Positions 26,944-37,615 of a DNA stretch of 64,000 nucleotides are shown here, one piece after another. This DNA comes from Sinorhizobium arboris LMG 14919. Lineage in GTDB: Bacteria > Pseudomonadota > Alphaproteobacteria > Rhizobiales > Rhizobiaceae. The position numbers and the translations under genes are program-made. Positions within the stretch are counted from its first letter, which is position 1; every line of letters begins with the position of its first letter. Where the stretch lies: positions 1,178,001-1,242,000 of the forward strand of contig NZ_ATYB01000008.1 in assembly GCF_000427465.1 (NCBI RefSeq), in the 5' to 3' direction. The notes under the pieces were generated by a model. It made no database searches. It was not told the origin of the DNA and saw nothing but the letters and a program-made list of their open reading frames with translations.

Positions 26944-29025
26944 ATGAAAACGCATCGACTGAATATGACCGCGAGCCTGCTGATCGGCATATCCGCCTTT
27001 GCCGTGCAGGCCTTCGCATCCGAGCCGGCCGTGGTGCCCGAGCAGCCGCCCTTTCCGGCGCAGGGCAAGATCACCTATGTGTCGCGCGATTCCATTCTCG
27101 AATTCAAAGCGCTGCCCGAATACAGGGAGCCCGAATGGGTCACCGAGAAATTCGTCAAGGCCGGCAAGCTGCCGCCGGTGGCCGAACGGCTTCCGAAGGA
27201 GCCGATGGTCTACAAGGCCGGCAACATGCCGGACGGCATGGGCGTCTATGGCGATGTTCTGCGCCACGTCATCGGCGGCCGGCCGGAAGGCTGGAACTAC
27301 AGCGCCGGCCAGACTCAAGGCTGGGGCGGCATCGACATCGGCATGTTCGAGTGCCTGACGCGCACGGCGCCGCTCTTCCAGGTGGAGGCGGACGACATGG
27401 AGCCGCTGCCGAATCTGGCGAAGAGCTGGGATTGGTCCGAGGACGGCCGCAAGCTGACCATGCACCTGATCGAGGGCGCGAAATGGTCGGACGGCGATCC
27501 CTTCGATGCCGATGACGTCATGTTCTACTGGGAGGACAATGTCCTCGACTCGAGCGTTTCGCCCTTGAACGGCGCGACGCCCGAAACCTTCGGCGAGGGC
27601 ACGACGCTCAAGAAGATCGACCAGTACACGGTCGAATGGACCTTCAAGGAGGCCTTCCCGCGTCAGCATCTTTTCGCAATGGCCTACGGAACCTTCTGCC
27701 CCGGCCCGTCGCATATCCTCAAGACCAAGCACCCGAAATATGCCGGGACGACCTATAACGAATATAAGAACGGCTTCCCCGCCGAATATATGAACCTTCC
27801 GGTGATGGGTGCATGGGTGCCGGTCGCCTACCGTCCTGACGACATCATCGTGCTGCGCCGCAATCCCTATTACTGGAAGGTGGACGAGGCCGGCAACCAG
27901 CTGCCCTACCTCAACGAGCTCCATTACAAGCTTTCGACCTGGGCCGACCGCGACGTGCAGGCGATCGCAGGATCGGGCGACTTCTCGAACCTCGAACAGC
28001 CGGAAAACTTCGTTGAATCGCTGAAGCGCGCCGCCAATGAGAGCGCGCCGGCGCGGCTTGCCTTCGGCCCGCGCGTCATCGGTTACAACATGCATATGAA
28101 CTTCTCCGGCAATGGCTGGGGAGACCCGGACGAACGCGCGAAGGCGGTGCGGGAACTCAACCGCAACCTGGACTTCCGCAAGGCCGTCACAATGGCGGTC
28201 GACCGCAAGAAGCTTGGCGAAGCCCTGGTGAAGGGTCCCTTCACGGCGATCTATCCGGGCGGGCTTTCCTCCGGCACGAGCTTCTACGACCGGAACTCCA
28301 CCATCTACTACCCCCACGATCTCGAAGGCGGCAAGGCGCTTCTCGAAAAGGTCGGTCTCAAGGACACGGACGGCAACGGCTTCGTGAACTTCCCGGAAGG
28401 GACCGCTGGTGGCGCCGACGTGCAGATCGTGATGCTCGTCAACTCGGACTACGGCACCGACCGCAATCTCGCGGAAGGCCTGGTCGGCCAGATGGAACAG
28501 CTCGCCCTCAAGGTGGTGCTGAACGCGGTCGACGGCACCAAGCGCGACGCGACGCAATATGCGGGCAAGTTCGACTGGCTCATCCGCCGCAACGACCAGG
28601 AGCTGACCTCCGTCGTGCAGAACACGACGCAGCTTGCGCCGACCGGTCCCCGTACGAGCTGGCATCATCGTGCGCCGGAGAGCGGCCAGGTCGATCTCCT
28701 GCCGCACGAGAAGGAACTCGTCGGCATCGTCAACAAGTTCATCGCCAGCCAAGATAACGAAGAGCGGGCGGAACTCATGAAGCAGTTCCAGAAGATCTCG
28801 ACGACCAATGTCGATACGGTAGGCCTGACGGAGTATCCCGGCGCGCTGATCATCAACAAGCGCTTCTCGAATATTCCCCCAGGTGCGCCGATCTTCATGT
28901 TCAACTGGGCGGAGGACACGATTATCCGGGAACGGGTCTTCGTTGCCGCCGACAAGCAGGGCGATTACGAACTTTATCCCGAGCAGCTTCCCGGCAAACC
29001 CGGCGAAAGCGGCCCGATCAACTGA
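26944..29025 (+). CDS. agpA: Alpha-galactoside ABC transporter periplasmic binding protein
   Basis: The 693-residue protein has a signal peptide (MKTHRLNMTASLLIGISAFAVQAFA) and a family 5 (DppA/OppA-type) binding fold. Recognisable segments are ECLTRTAPLFQVEADDMEPLPNLAKSWDWSEDGRKLTMHLIEGAKWSDGDPFDADDVMFYWED and LRRNPYYWKVDEAGNQLPYLN. It is larger than the peptide-binding members (about 530). Despite belonging to the peptide class, AgpA of S. meliloti is known to bind raffinose, stachyose and melibiose, so this is an oligosaccharide-binding member. A well-spaced GGAGGGAGAA site precedes the ATG. A hairpin follows the gene. Confidence 0.93.
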   Translation: MKTHRLNMTASLLIGISAFAVQAFASEPAVVPEQPPFPAQGKITYVSRDSILEFKALPEYREPEWVTEKFVKAGKLPPVAERLPKEPMVYKAGNMPDGMGVYGDVLRHVIGGRPEGWNYSAGQTQGWGGIDIGMFECLTRTAPLFQVEADDMEPLPNLAKSWDWSEDGRKLTMHLIEGAKWSDGDPFDADDVMFYWEDNVLDSSVSPLNGATPETFGEGTTLKKIDQYTVEWTFKEAFPRQHLFAMAYGTFCPGPSHILKTKHPKYAGTTYNEYKNGFPAEYMNLPVMGAWVPVAYRPDDIIVLRRNPYYWKVDEAGNQLPYLNELHYKLSTWADRDVQAIAGSGDFSNLEQPENFVESLKRAANESAPARLAFGPRVIGYNMHMNFSGNGWGDPDERAKAVRELNRNLDFRKAVTMAVDRKKLGEALVKGPFTAIYPGGLSSGTSFYDRNSTIYYPHDLEGGKALLEKVGLKDTDGNGFVNFPEGTAGGADVQIVMLVNSDYGTDRNLAEGLVGQMEQLALKVVLNAVDGTKRDATQYAGKFDWLIRRNDQELTSVVQNTTQLAPTGPRTSWHHRAPESGQVDLLPHEKELVGIVNKFIASQDNEERAELMKQFQKISTTNVDTVGLTEYPGALIINKRFSNIPPGAPIFMFNWAEDTIIRERVFVAADKQGDYELYPEQLPGKPGESGPIN

Positions 29026-29039
29026 AGCTGAACCGCCTC

Positions 29040-29066
29040 CGCCGGCTCCGGGCCAAGGAGCCGGCG
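29040..29066 (+). ncRNA. mRNA hairpin between agpA and agpB
   Basis: CGCCGGCTC (29040-29048) pairs perfectly with GAGCCGGCG (29058-29066) across a nine-base loop. No T-run follows. It sits 15 bases after the binding-protein stop codon and would favour a stable agpA message relative to the permease genes. It is a structural element, not a proven RNA gene. Confidence 0.55.
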
Positions 29067-29142
29067 AGGGTGCAAGCCCTTCACGCCGCCGCGAGCCGAT
29101 GCAGGCATGGCTCTCGCGGAACTCGAGACAGAAGGAAACGGC

Positions 29143-30156
29143 ATGTTCAGATTTCTGCTTGTCCGAATCGCCTCTGCCATTCCGGTGCTGCTCGTCCTGA
29201 GCGTGGTGACCTTCGGCATCATCCAGGCACCGCCGGGAGATTACAGCGACTACATCCGCTCGCAGCTTATCAATCAGGGCGGCGCCTCTTTCGAGGAGGC
29301 GGATGCCCAGGCGCAGGCCTATCGCAAGGAGCACGGCCTCGATAAGCCGCTGCCGATCCAGTACGTCAACTGGATAAGGGGCATCGTGACGCGCGGCGAT
29401 TTCGGCCACAGCCTCTACTACAACAAGCCCGTAGCCGACGTGGTCGGCGAGCGCCTGCCGCGAACGCTGGCGCTCGCGCTCGTATGCCACATTCTTGCAT
29501 CGGTGATCGGCATCGCCTTCGGGATCATCGCGGCGACGCGGCAATATTCCTGGATCGACAGCCTGCTTTCGACGGTATCCTTTCTCGGCATGACGGTGCC
29601 GCGCTTCCTCATGGCACTGATCATCGTCTATATCCTCGTCTTCCATTTCAATGTGAGCGAAATCAACAGCTTCCATTCCGCCCGCTACGGCGGGGCGCCC
29701 TGGTCCTGGGATAAGTTCGTCGATCTGGTGAAGCATGTCTGGCCGGTCGTGGCGATCGCCACCTTCGGCGGGCTCGCCTACAATATGCGGGTGATGCGCG
29801 GCAATCTCCTCGACACGCTGAACGCGCAATATGTCGAGACGGCGCGCGCCAAGGGCCTGAGCGAGGGCGCGGTCGTGATGCGCCACGCGGTGCCGAACGC
29901 GCTCCACCCGCTGATCATGTATCAGGGCGTCGTGCTTCCCTACATGCTGACCGGCGAGATCGAGACGGCGATCATCTTCGCGCTGCCGACCGTCGGGCCG
30001 GCGATCGTCGGTTCCATGTGGGTCGGCGACGTCTATGTGACGGCGACCTTCATGCTGGTCCTCTCCGCAACATTGATCGTCGGCAACATCATCGCCGACA
30101 TGCTGCTCGCTGCGCTCGATCCGCGCGTGCGTATGGGAGGGGGGGTACACGCATGA
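29143..30156 (+). CDS. agpB: Alpha-galactoside ABC transporter permease (DppB family)
   Basis: The 337-residue inner-membrane permease begins MFRFLLVRIASAIPVLLVLSVVTFGII, the usual first helix of DppB-type proteins, preceded by AGAAGGAA. The conserved GDFGHSLYYNKPV, the EAA-type loop VETARAKGLSEGAVVMRHAVPNALHP and the final helices are present. An upstream ATG at 29107 would add 12 residues without a better site. The stop overlaps the agpC start (ATGA). It forms the membrane channel with AgpC. Confidence 0.92.
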   Translation: MFRFLLVRIASAIPVLLVLSVVTFGIIQAPPGDYSDYIRSQLINQGGASFEEADAQAQAYRKEHGLDKPLPIQYVNWIRGIVTRGDFGHSLYYNKPVADVVGERLPRTLALALVCHILASVIGIAFGIIAATRQYSWIDSLLSTVSFLGMTVPRFLMALIIVYILVFHFNVSEINSFHSARYGGAPWSWDKFVDLVKHVWPVVAIATFGGLAYNMRVMRGNLLDTLNAQYVETARAKGLSEGAVVMRHAVPNALHPLIMYQGVVLPYMLTGEIETAIIFALPTVGPAIVGSMWVGDVYVTATFMLVLSATLIVGNIIADMLLAALDPRVRMGGGVHA

Positions 30157-31280
30157 CCATCGGAGCCGAAAGCACTCTTCCGGTGGCGATCGAGCCCGAG
30201 GAAAAGCACCACCACGAGAGCTACTCCGCCCTCGTCTGGCGGCGGTTGAAGCGTTCCTGGACCGGCCTGCTCGGCTTGGTCCTCGTCTGCCTGCTCGTCC
30301 TGATCGCCGTTTTTGCCGACTTCCTGTCGCCCGTCGACCCGAAGGCGACGGGTGTGGCCTTCGCTCAGCCGCAGGCGATCAGCTTCCGGGACAAGGAGGG
30401 CAATTTCGTCCTTCCGCCGAGGAGCTATCCGGTGCGCGAGACGGAGGAGCTCGATCCGGTCACTTTCCAGCCGATCATCGGCCCCGATTACGACAATCCG
30501 CAGGTCCTCGGCTTCTTCGTAAAGGGCGCCCCCTACAGGCTCTTCGGTTTGATTCCTGCCGAGCGCCATCTTTTCGGCGCCGTCGACGGCACGCCGGTAC
30601 ACCTGCTCGGCACCGACAAATTCGGCCGCGACGTCCTGTCCCGCATCCTCTACGGTTCGCGCATCTCCTTGATGATCGCGCTCACCGTCGTCTTCATCGT
30701 CACCGTGGTCGGGACGACCGTCGGCATGGTGTCCGGCTATTTCGGCGGGCGCTTCGATGCCTGGGTACAGCGTTTCGTCGAACTCGTGCTCGCCTTCCCG
30801 CAATTGCCGCTCTATCTGGCGCTCGCCTCGCTGATCCCGGTCACCGCGCCGACGAATGTCTTCCTCGCCTTTGTCATCATCGTGATGTCGGCGCTCGGCT
30901 GGGCGCAGATGTCGCGCGAGGTGCGCGGCAAGACCCTGGCGCTTGCCCGGATCGAATATGTGCGGGCGGCGATCGCCATCGGCGCTACGGACCGGCGCAT
31001 CATATTCCAGCACATCTTCCCGAATGTGATGAGCCACGTCATCGTCGCGGTGACGCTCGCCATCCCCCAGGTGGTGCTGCTCGAATCCTTTCTCGGGTTC
31101 CTGGGCTTTGCGGTCAAGCCGCCGCTGATCTCGTGGGGGCTGATGCTGCAGGACACGGCGAATTATTCCGCGATCGGTTCCTATCCCTGGATCCTCTCGC
31201 CGGTCGCCTTCGTGCTGGTCACCGTTTTCGCCTTCAATGCGCTGGGCGACGGCCTGCGCGACGCAATCGACCCCTATTGA
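30153..31280 (+). CDS. agpC: Alpha-galactoside ABC transporter permease (DppC family)
   Basis: The 375-residue inner-membrane permease has a His- and Glu-rich cytosolic start (EPEEKHHHES), the first helix TGLLGLVLVCLLVLIAVFADFL, a long periplasmic loop (about residues 60-150), then GTDKFGRDVLSRILYGSRISL, a hallmark of DppC/OppC proteins. The coupling loop is YVRAAIAIGATDRRIIFQHIFPNVM. The extended periplasmic loop is longer than in dipeptide permeases and may fit the large binding protein. The start overlaps the agpB stop and agpD follows after 11 bases. Confidence 0.92.
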   Translation: MTIGAESTLPVAIEPEEKHHHESYSALVWRRLKRSWTGLLGLVLVCLLVLIAVFADFLSPVDPKATGVAFAQPQAISFRDKEGNFVLPPRSYPVRETEELDPVTFQPIIGPDYDNPQVLGFFVKGAPYRLFGLIPAERHLFGAVDGTPVHLLGTDKFGRDVLSRILYGSRISLMIALTVVFIVTVVGTTVGMVSGYFGGRFDAWVQRFVELVLAFPQLPLYLALASLIPVTAPTNVFLAFVIIVMSALGWAQMSREVRGKTLALARIEYVRAAIAIGATDRRIIFQHIFPNVMSHVIVAVTLAIPQVVLLESFLGFLGFAVKPPLISWGLMLQDTANYSAIGSYPWILSPVAFVLVTVFAFNALGDGLRDAIDPY

Positions 31281-31291
31281 GGAGCATGCCG

Positions 31292-32962
<1,671 letters not shown>

Positions 32963-32982
32963 GTTCAAACAGAGGCTATCCC

Positions 32983-34356
32983 ATGACGAGACAACCCAGG
33001 ATTACTTTCATCGGCGCCGGTTCCACCGTTTTCATGAAGAACATCATCGGCGATATCTTGCAGCGGCCGGCGCTTTCGGCCGCGACCATCGCGTTGATGG
33101 ACGTCAATCCCGAGCGGCTCGCCGAAAGCGAGATCGTCGCCGGCAAACTGGTGCGCACTCTTGGCGTCAATGCCAAGATCGAATCCCATTCGAACCAGCG
33201 CAAGGCATTGGAGGGAGCGGATTTCGTCGTCGTCGCCTTCCAGATCGGCGGCTATGAGCCCTGCACCGTCACCGACTTCGAAGTGCCGAAGAAATACGGC
33301 CTGCGCCAGACAATTGCCGACACGCTGGGCGTCGGCGGCATCATGCGCGGGCTGCGCACCGTGCCGCATCTCTGGAAGATCTGCCAGGACATGCTCGAGG
33401 TGTGCCCCGAGGCGATCCTCCTGCAATATGTGAATCCGATGGCGATAAACACCTGGGCGATCGCCGAGAAATATCCGGCGATCAAGCAGGTGGGCCTCTG
33501 CCATTCGGTGCAGGGCACGGCATACGAACTTGCCCGCGACCTCGACATCCCGCTCGAGGAAATCCGCTACCGCGCCGCCGGCATCAACCACATGGCGTTC
33601 TATCTGAAGTTCGAGCATCGTCAGAAGGACGGCGGCTATCGCGACCTCTATCCGGACCTGATGCGCGGCTACCGCGAGGGGCGCTTCCCCAAGCCCAGCC
33701 ACTGGAACCCGCGCTGCCCCAACAGGGTGCGCTACGAAATGCTGACGCGGCTCGGTTATTTCGTCACCGAGAGTTCGGAGCATTTCGCCGAGTACACGCC
33801 ATACTTCATCAAGGAAGGGCGCCCCGATCTGATCGAGAAATTCGGCATTCCGCTCGATGAATATCCGAAGCGTTGCGTCGAGCAGATCGAGCGCTGGAAG
33901 GGACAGGCGGCCGCCTTCAAGGAGGCGGAGACGATCGAAGTCGCGGAGAGCCGTGAATATGCCTCCTCGATCATGAACTCGGTCTGGACCGGCGAACCTT
34001 CGGTGATCTACGGCAACCTCCGGAACAATGGCTGCATCACCTCGCTGCCGGAAAACTGCGCGGCGGAAGTGCCCTGCCTCGTCGATTCATCCGGTATCCA
34101 ACCGACCTATATCGGCGCCTTGCCGCCGCAACTTACGGCGCTGATCCGCACCAACATCAACGTCCAGGAGCTGACGGTCCAGGCGCTCGTCACCGAAAAC
34201 CGCGAGCACCTCTATCACGCGGCGATGATGGATCCGCATACCGCCGCCGAGCTCGACCTCGACCAGATCTGGTCTCTTGTGGACGATCTCCTCGCGGCGC
34301 ACCGCGACTGGATCCCGGAATGGGCCCGCGTGACGAAGAAGGTAGCGGCCGCCTGA
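32983..34356 (+). CDS. agaL2: Second alpha-galactosidase/alpha-glucosidase, glycoside hydrolase family 4
   Basis: The 457-residue cytoplasmic enzyme is a family 4 glycosidase close in length to E. coli MelA. The NAD-binding FIGAGSTVFMKNIIGDIL is at residues 9-26. Further landmarks are QYVNPMAINTWA, the metal site GLCHSVQGTAYEL with Cys and His, and AGINHMAFYLKFE. It diverges clearly from AgaL1 in the same operon, for example CHSVQ against CHGVQ, so the two may prefer different linkages or chain lengths. It is the last gene of the operon and is followed by a GC-rich terminator-like hairpin. Start ATG follows AGAGG by 7 bases. Confidence 0.92.
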   Translation: MTRQPRITFIGAGSTVFMKNIIGDILQRPALSAATIALMDVNPERLAESEIVAGKLVRTLGVNAKIESHSNQRKALEGADFVVVAFQIGGYEPCTVTDFEVPKKYGLRQTIADTLGVGGIMRGLRTVPHLWKICQDMLEVCPEAILLQYVNPMAINTWAIAEKYPAIKQVGLCHSVQGTAYELARDLDIPLEEIRYRAAGINHMAFYLKFEHRQKDGGYRDLYPDLMRGYREGRFPKPSHWNPRCPNRVRYEMLTRLGYFVTESSEHFAEYTPYFIKEGRPDLIEKFGIPLDEYPKRCVEQIERWKGQAAAFKEAETIEVAESREYASSIMNSVWTGEPSVIYGNLRNNGCITSLPENCAAEVPCLVDSSGIQPTYIGALPPQLTALIRTNINVQELTVQALVTENREHLYHAAMMDPHTAAELDLDQIWSLVDDLLAAHRDWIPEWARVTKKVAAA

Positions 34357-34382
34357 TTTTTTCTCCCGGTCGGGCGACCAAA

Positions 34383-34412
34383 CGGCCCCGGAACCGCTCG
34401 GTTCCGGGGCCG
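34383..34412 (+). terminator. Hairpin terminator after agaL2
   Basis: CGGCCCCGGAAC (34383-34394) pairs perfectly with GTTCCGGGGCCG (34401-34412) across a six-base loop. It lies 26 bases after the stop codon of the last agp operon gene. There is only a weak T content afterwards, so termination efficiency is uncertain. The remaining 250 bases to the next gene hold a smaller stem (GGTCTT/AAGACC, 34456-34474) and no further gene. Confidence 0.6.
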
Positions 34413-34669
34413 CATTGTCATGCAGACCGACGCAACCGCCGCACTCGAGATCCCGGGTCTTCAGGGTCAAGACCTAAGACCGGGCGCAAGCCTGTAGTCC
34501 AATAGACGCGGTCTGGGAGATGTGGGACAGCGACTATACGGACGCACGAAGCCGGCAACAGTCATGTTCTGCGGCAGGTACGCGCTTTCCGAAACTGGTC
34601 TTGGCGGCTTCAAGCCTGCTTTCGACAATGCCCGGTTCAAGGGCCGTAACCCACAGTAAGGAAGCTTTA

Positions 34670-35182
34670 ATGATTGACCGATTCCGTAACCTGATCCGCG
34701 CGACGATTGGCGGCCTCGCTTTCAGCGCTGTCGCAGTGTCCGGCGCGATGGCCGAGGAGACCAAGCAACAGGCTCAGGCCGAGTTCGTGAAGCGCGGAAC
34801 GCTCTCGTGCGACGTCGCAGCAGGCGTGGGTCTGGTGCTGGGTTCGTCGAAGGCGCTGGATTGCGTTTTCGAGGCAGACGGTCAGAAGGCACCGCAAAAA
34901 TATACCGGTACGATCGACAAGCTGGGACTTGATATCGGCATAACGGCTGAAAGCCGCCTGGTGTGGGCGGTTTACGCGAAGCCGAAAACCAAGCTCAAGG
35001 GTGCGCTTGCCGGCAACTATTCCGGCCTCTCCGCCGAGTTTGCGGCCGGACTGGGCCTGGGGGCGAAATCCCTGGTCGGCGCGAAAAAGGAAATCGCGCT
35101 GCAGCCGCTGAAGATCGATGGTCAGACGGGGCTGAACGTCGCTGTTGGAGTTGCCAGTGTGAAGTTGACGCCGGCGAAATAA
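34670..35182 (+). CDS. DUF992 family exported protein
   Basis: The 170-residue protein starts with a signal peptide (LIRATIGGLAFSAVAVSGAMAEE, cleavage after AMA) and should be periplasmic. The mature part shows the DUF992 pattern: RGTLSCDVAAGVGLVLGSSKALDCVFE, GTIDKLGLDIGITAESRLVWAVYAKP, LAGNYSGLSAEFAAGLGLGAKSLVGA and IALQPLKIDGQTGLNVAVGVASVKL. This family is confined largely to rhizobia and relatives and has no assigned function. It is a single-gene unit with a good AAGGAAG site, an independent terminator and no functional link to its neighbours visible. Confidence 0.8.
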   Translation: MIDRFRNLIRATIGGLAFSAVAVSGAMAEETKQQAQAEFVKRGTLSCDVAAGVGLVLGSSKALDCVFEADGQKAPQKYTGTIDKLGLDIGITAESRLVWAVYAKPKTKLKGALAGNYSGLSAEFAAGLGLGAKSLVGAKKEIALQPLKIDGQTGLNVAVGVASVKLTPAK

Positions 35183-35211
35183 ACGGGGGGAGTCCTTCGC
35201 TGCATTCGTTA

Positions 35212-35253
35212 AGCGTCGCGCGTCTCATCGGACGCGCGACGCTGTTTTGCTTT
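35212..35253 (+). terminator. Rho-independent-type terminator after the DUF992 gene
   Basis: AGCGTCGCGCGTC (35212-35224) pairs with GACGCGCGACGCT (35231-35243), 13 perfect base pairs with a six-base loop, followed by GTTTTGCTTT. The CTTTGATCTGCTG that comes next also occurs at 57199-57211, so the hairpin seems to belong to a dispersed element. Confidence 0.75.
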
Positions 35254-35272
35254 GATCTGCTGTACGTTTCCT

Positions 35273-35315
35273 TTAGAGCGTTTCAGTGTTTCGCGGAAAC
35301 ACTGAAACGCTCTAA
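35273..35315. repeat. 43-base perfect palindromic repeat
   Basis: Twenty bases (TTAGAGCGTTTCAGTGTTTC) are followed by GCG and their exact reverse complement. Such palindromes with the AGAGCGTTTCA arm are scattered in Sinorhizobium intergenic regions. A partial copy lies at 6875-6901. As RNA it would form a 20-base-pair hairpin on either strand. It lies between the DUF992 gene and paaX. Confidence 0.85.
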
Positions 35316-35423
35316 GACTTTGAAGGTAAGTATTTCCGGACGGAAAACCGCTACATGCTTTCCTGCAAGTGCTCCAGCCGGAGACGATAAGGAACCGTAC
35401 GGCAGGTCTCCAAAGGTGGTCGG

Positions 35424-36344
35424 ATGCAGGCGAATGGTAAAAATTCGGAAGAGCAGGGCTCGAGGATCATCCGGGCAATTTTGGATGAAACGCCGCTCAG
35501 GGCCGCGAGTTTCATCGTCACCATTTACGGCGACGTGGTCGAGCCGCGCGGCGGCGCGATCTGGATCGGCAACCTGATCGAGATCTGCGCTGACGTCGGT
35601 ATCAGCGAGACGCTTGTGAGAACCGCCGTGTCCCGTCTCGTCGCCGCCGGCCAGCTCGCCGGAGAACGGGAGGGACGGCGCAGCTTCTATCGGCTGACGG
35701 ATGCCGCACGCGCGGAATTCGCCGCTGCGGCGCGGGTGATCTTCGGACCGCCGGAGGAAGCGAGCTGGCGCTTCGTGCAGCTGATGGGTTCGTCGGCCGA
35801 GGAGCGGATGCAGATGCTCGAGCGATCCGGTCATGCGCGCCTGAGCCCCCGGCTCGCAATCGGCGTGCGGCCGTTCCCGAACGCGATCATGCCCGCCCTT
35901 GTCTTCCGGGCGGAGCTTGCCCAAGGCGCGAGCGAGCTGAAGGCCTTTGTCTCCGGCTGCTGGGATCTGGCACCTCACGCACAGGCGTACCGGCGGTTCC
36001 TCGCCTGTTTCGGCAAGCTCGCCGATCTTTCGGATGGCGCTGCGGCGATTACTCCCGAGGAGTGCCTTTCCGCGCGCCTCCTCCTGGTACACCAGTTCCG
36101 CTTCGTCACGCTCCGCGAGCCGCGCCTGCCGGCGGAAGTTCTGCCCGCTGATTGGCCAGGCGACGAAGCCCGCCGCCTGTTCGCCCGTCTTTATCGCCGG
36201 CTGTCTCCCCAGGCGGACCTGCATGTCGCACGGAACTTCGTCACGCTCACGGGGCCGCTGCCGAAGGCGACCGGGGCGACGGAGGACCGGCTTCGGATGC
36301 TGTGCGACGAAGCTGCGTCCGGGAAGGCAGGAGACCTCGTTTAA
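35424..36344 (+). CDS. paaX: PaaX-family transcriptional repressor of phenylacetate genes
   Basis: The 306-residue regulator has the PaaX arrangement: an N-terminal winged helix (ASFIVTIYGDVVEPRGGAIWIGNLIEICADVGISETLVRTAVSRLVAAGQLAGEREGRRSFYRLTD) and a C-terminal effector domain with ARLLLVHQFRFVTLREPRLPAEVLPADWPGDEARRLF, where PaaX senses phenylacetyl-CoA. It lies 250 bases upstream of paaA in the same direction, with an independent promoter region and operator-like repeats in between. By analogy with E. coli it should repress the paa genes until phenylacetyl-CoA appears. Confidence 0.92.
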   Translation: MQANGKNSEEQGSRIIRAILDETPLRAASFIVTIYGDVVEPRGGAIWIGNLIEICADVGISETLVRTAVSRLVAAGQLAGEREGRRSFYRLTDAARAEFAAAARVIFGPPEEASWRFVQLMGSSAEERMQMLERSGHARLSPRLAIGVRPFPNAIMPALVFRAELAQGASELKAFVSGCWDLAPHAQAYRRFLACFGKLADLSDGAAAITPEECLSARLLLVHQFRFVTLREPRLPAEVLPADWPGDEARRLFARLYRRLSPQADLHVARNFVTLTGPLPKATGATEDRLRMLCDEAASGKAGDLV

Positions 36345-36440
36345 AGCTGCTGCGTTTCGGCGGCCGTGGAGGGCGACTTCTCCCCTCTTCGTCCTTCGCG
36401 TTTGCGTCCGGCCGCGAACGGACGCAATCACCGCCAATTA

Positions 36441-36481
36441 ATGTCACAAAAAATCGTGAAAATTCCGTTGAACTGTGACAT
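36441..36481. promoter_or_regulatory. Long inverted repeat around the paaA promoter
   Basis: ATGTCACA (36441-36448) and TGTGACAT (36474-36481) form a perfect eight-base inverted repeat separated by 25 bases. The second arm lies between the -35 and -10 of the predicted paaA promoter. The symmetric placement suggests binding of a dimeric regulator to both arms, possibly PaaX. Confidence 0.5.
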
Positions 36482-36496
36482 GTCCTGCGTTAGATT
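36468..36496 (+). promoter_or_regulatory. Predicted sigma-70 promoter of paaABCDE-Z
   Basis: TTGAAC (36468-36473), a spacer of exactly 17 bases and TAGATT (36491-36496). Transcription would start near 36503, about 95 bases before the paaA ATG. This is the best housekeeping-type promoter seen in the window. Confidence 0.6.
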
Positions 36497-36497
36497 C

Positions 36498-36515
36498 TAA
36501 CTGATCGGTCGGTTA
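36498..36515. promoter_or_regulatory. Operator-like dyad at the paaA transcription start
   Basis: TAACTGATCGGTCGGTTA fits the symmetric pattern TAACNGANCGNTCNGTTA and directly follows the -10 box, where a bound protein would block initiation. A related sequence lies between paaG and the dehydrogenase gene (43814-43829). The pattern resembles TetR-type sites reported for phenylacetate regulons in betaproteobacteria. Confidence 0.5.
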
Positions 36516-36597
36516 ATGGTTGGGCATGCCGGCCGCCGAGCCGGAAGGAGTAGCACTCAGCTCATTCTCGAGCGCCTCCGGCGGAGGAGAGAGCAGC

Positions 36598-37596
36598 ATG
36601 TATGCTCAAACGGTGAAGACGGGCGCCCCCAGGGTCAAGACACCCGAGGAGATGGACCCGCAGGAACGCGCTTTCCAGGAGCGGATCGACGCGGGTCAGA
36701 AGATCGAGCCAAAGGAATGGATGCCCGAAGGCTATCGCAAGACGCTCATCCGCCAGATCAGCCAGCACGCCCATTCCGAGATCGTCGGCCAGCTCCCGGA
36801 AGGCAACTGGATCACCCGAGCGCCGACGCTCGAGCGCAAGGCGATCCTGCTCGCCAAGGTTCAGGACGAGGCGGGGCATGGTCTATATCTCTACTGCGCC
36901 GCCGAGACGCTGGGAGTAAGCCGCGACACCCTTTACGAGCAGCTTCACTCGGGCAAGGCCAAGTATTCGTCGATCTTCAATTATCCGACGCTCAGCTGGG
37001 CCGATATCGGTGCCATCGGTTGGCTGGTCGACGGTGCGGCCATCATGAACCAGGTGCCGCTGCAGCGCTGTTCCTACGGCCCTTATTCGCGCGCGATGAT
37101 CCGCATCTGCAAGGAGGAGAGCTTCCATCAGCGCCAGGGCTACGACATCCTGATCAAGATGATGAAAGGCACCCCTGCCCAGAAGGCCATGGTGCAGGAC
37201 GCGCTGGACCGCTGGTGGTGGCCGTCGCTGATGATGTTCGGCCCTGCGGACGACGCCTCGGTCCATTCGGCCCAGTCGATGGCCTGGAAGATCAAGCAGA
37301 ACTCGAACGACGAACTCAGACAGAAATTCGTCGACCAGACCGTACCGCAGGCCGGATTTCTCGGACTGACCATCCCCGACCCGGATCTGAAGTGGAACGA
37401 GGAAAAGGGCGGCTACGATTTCGGCGAGCCGGACTGGGACGAATTTTTCGAAGTGGTCGCCGGCAATGGCCCCTGTAATGCCGAGCGCCTCGGTGCGCGC
37501 AGAAAGGCCTGGGAGGACGGCGCCTGGTTCCGGGATGGCGTGACGGCGCATGCCGAAAAGGCCGCACGTCGCGCGCAGCCGGTCGCCGCGGAATGA
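36598..37596 (+). CDS. paaA: 1,2-phenylacetyl-CoA epoxidase, catalytic subunit A
   Basis: The 332-residue subunit holds the diiron centre that epoxidises the ring of phenylacetyl-CoA. Four-helix-bundle ligands are visible as E-x-x-H motifs: [13 protein letters not shown] and [13 protein letters not shown]. Family landmarks such as [32 protein letters not shown] and [20 protein letters not shown] are intact. The ATG at 36598 follows GGAGGAGAG; longer in-frame starts exist but are unconserved. It is the first gene of paaABCDE and needs PaaC as structural partner and PaaE for electrons. Confidence 0.97.
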   Translation: MYAQTVKTGAPRVKTPEEMDPQERAFQERIDAGQKIEPKEWMPEGYRKTLIRQISQHAHSEIVGQLPEGNWITRAPTLERKAILLAKVQDEAGHGLYLYCAAETLGVSRDTLYEQLHSGKAKYSSIFNYPTLSWADIGAIGWLVDGAAIMNQVPLQRCSYGPYSRAMIRICKEESFHQRQGYDILIKMMKGTPAQKAMVQDALDRWWWPSLMMFGPADDASVHSAQSMAWKIKQNSNDELRQKFVDQTVPQAGFLGLTIPDPDLKWNEEKGGYDFGEPDWDEFFEVVAGNGPCNAERLGARRKAWEDGAWFRDGVTAHAEKAARRAQPVAAE

Positions 37597-37615
37597 ACAT
37601 CGGGAGCGAGACGTT

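Noticed and set aside
26413..30150. A 1245-codon open frame on the minus strand across agaL1, agpA and agpB
   Set aside because: It is antisense to three well-supported genes, has no recognisable domain and is rich in Arg, His and Asp, as expected from the complement of GC-rich codons.
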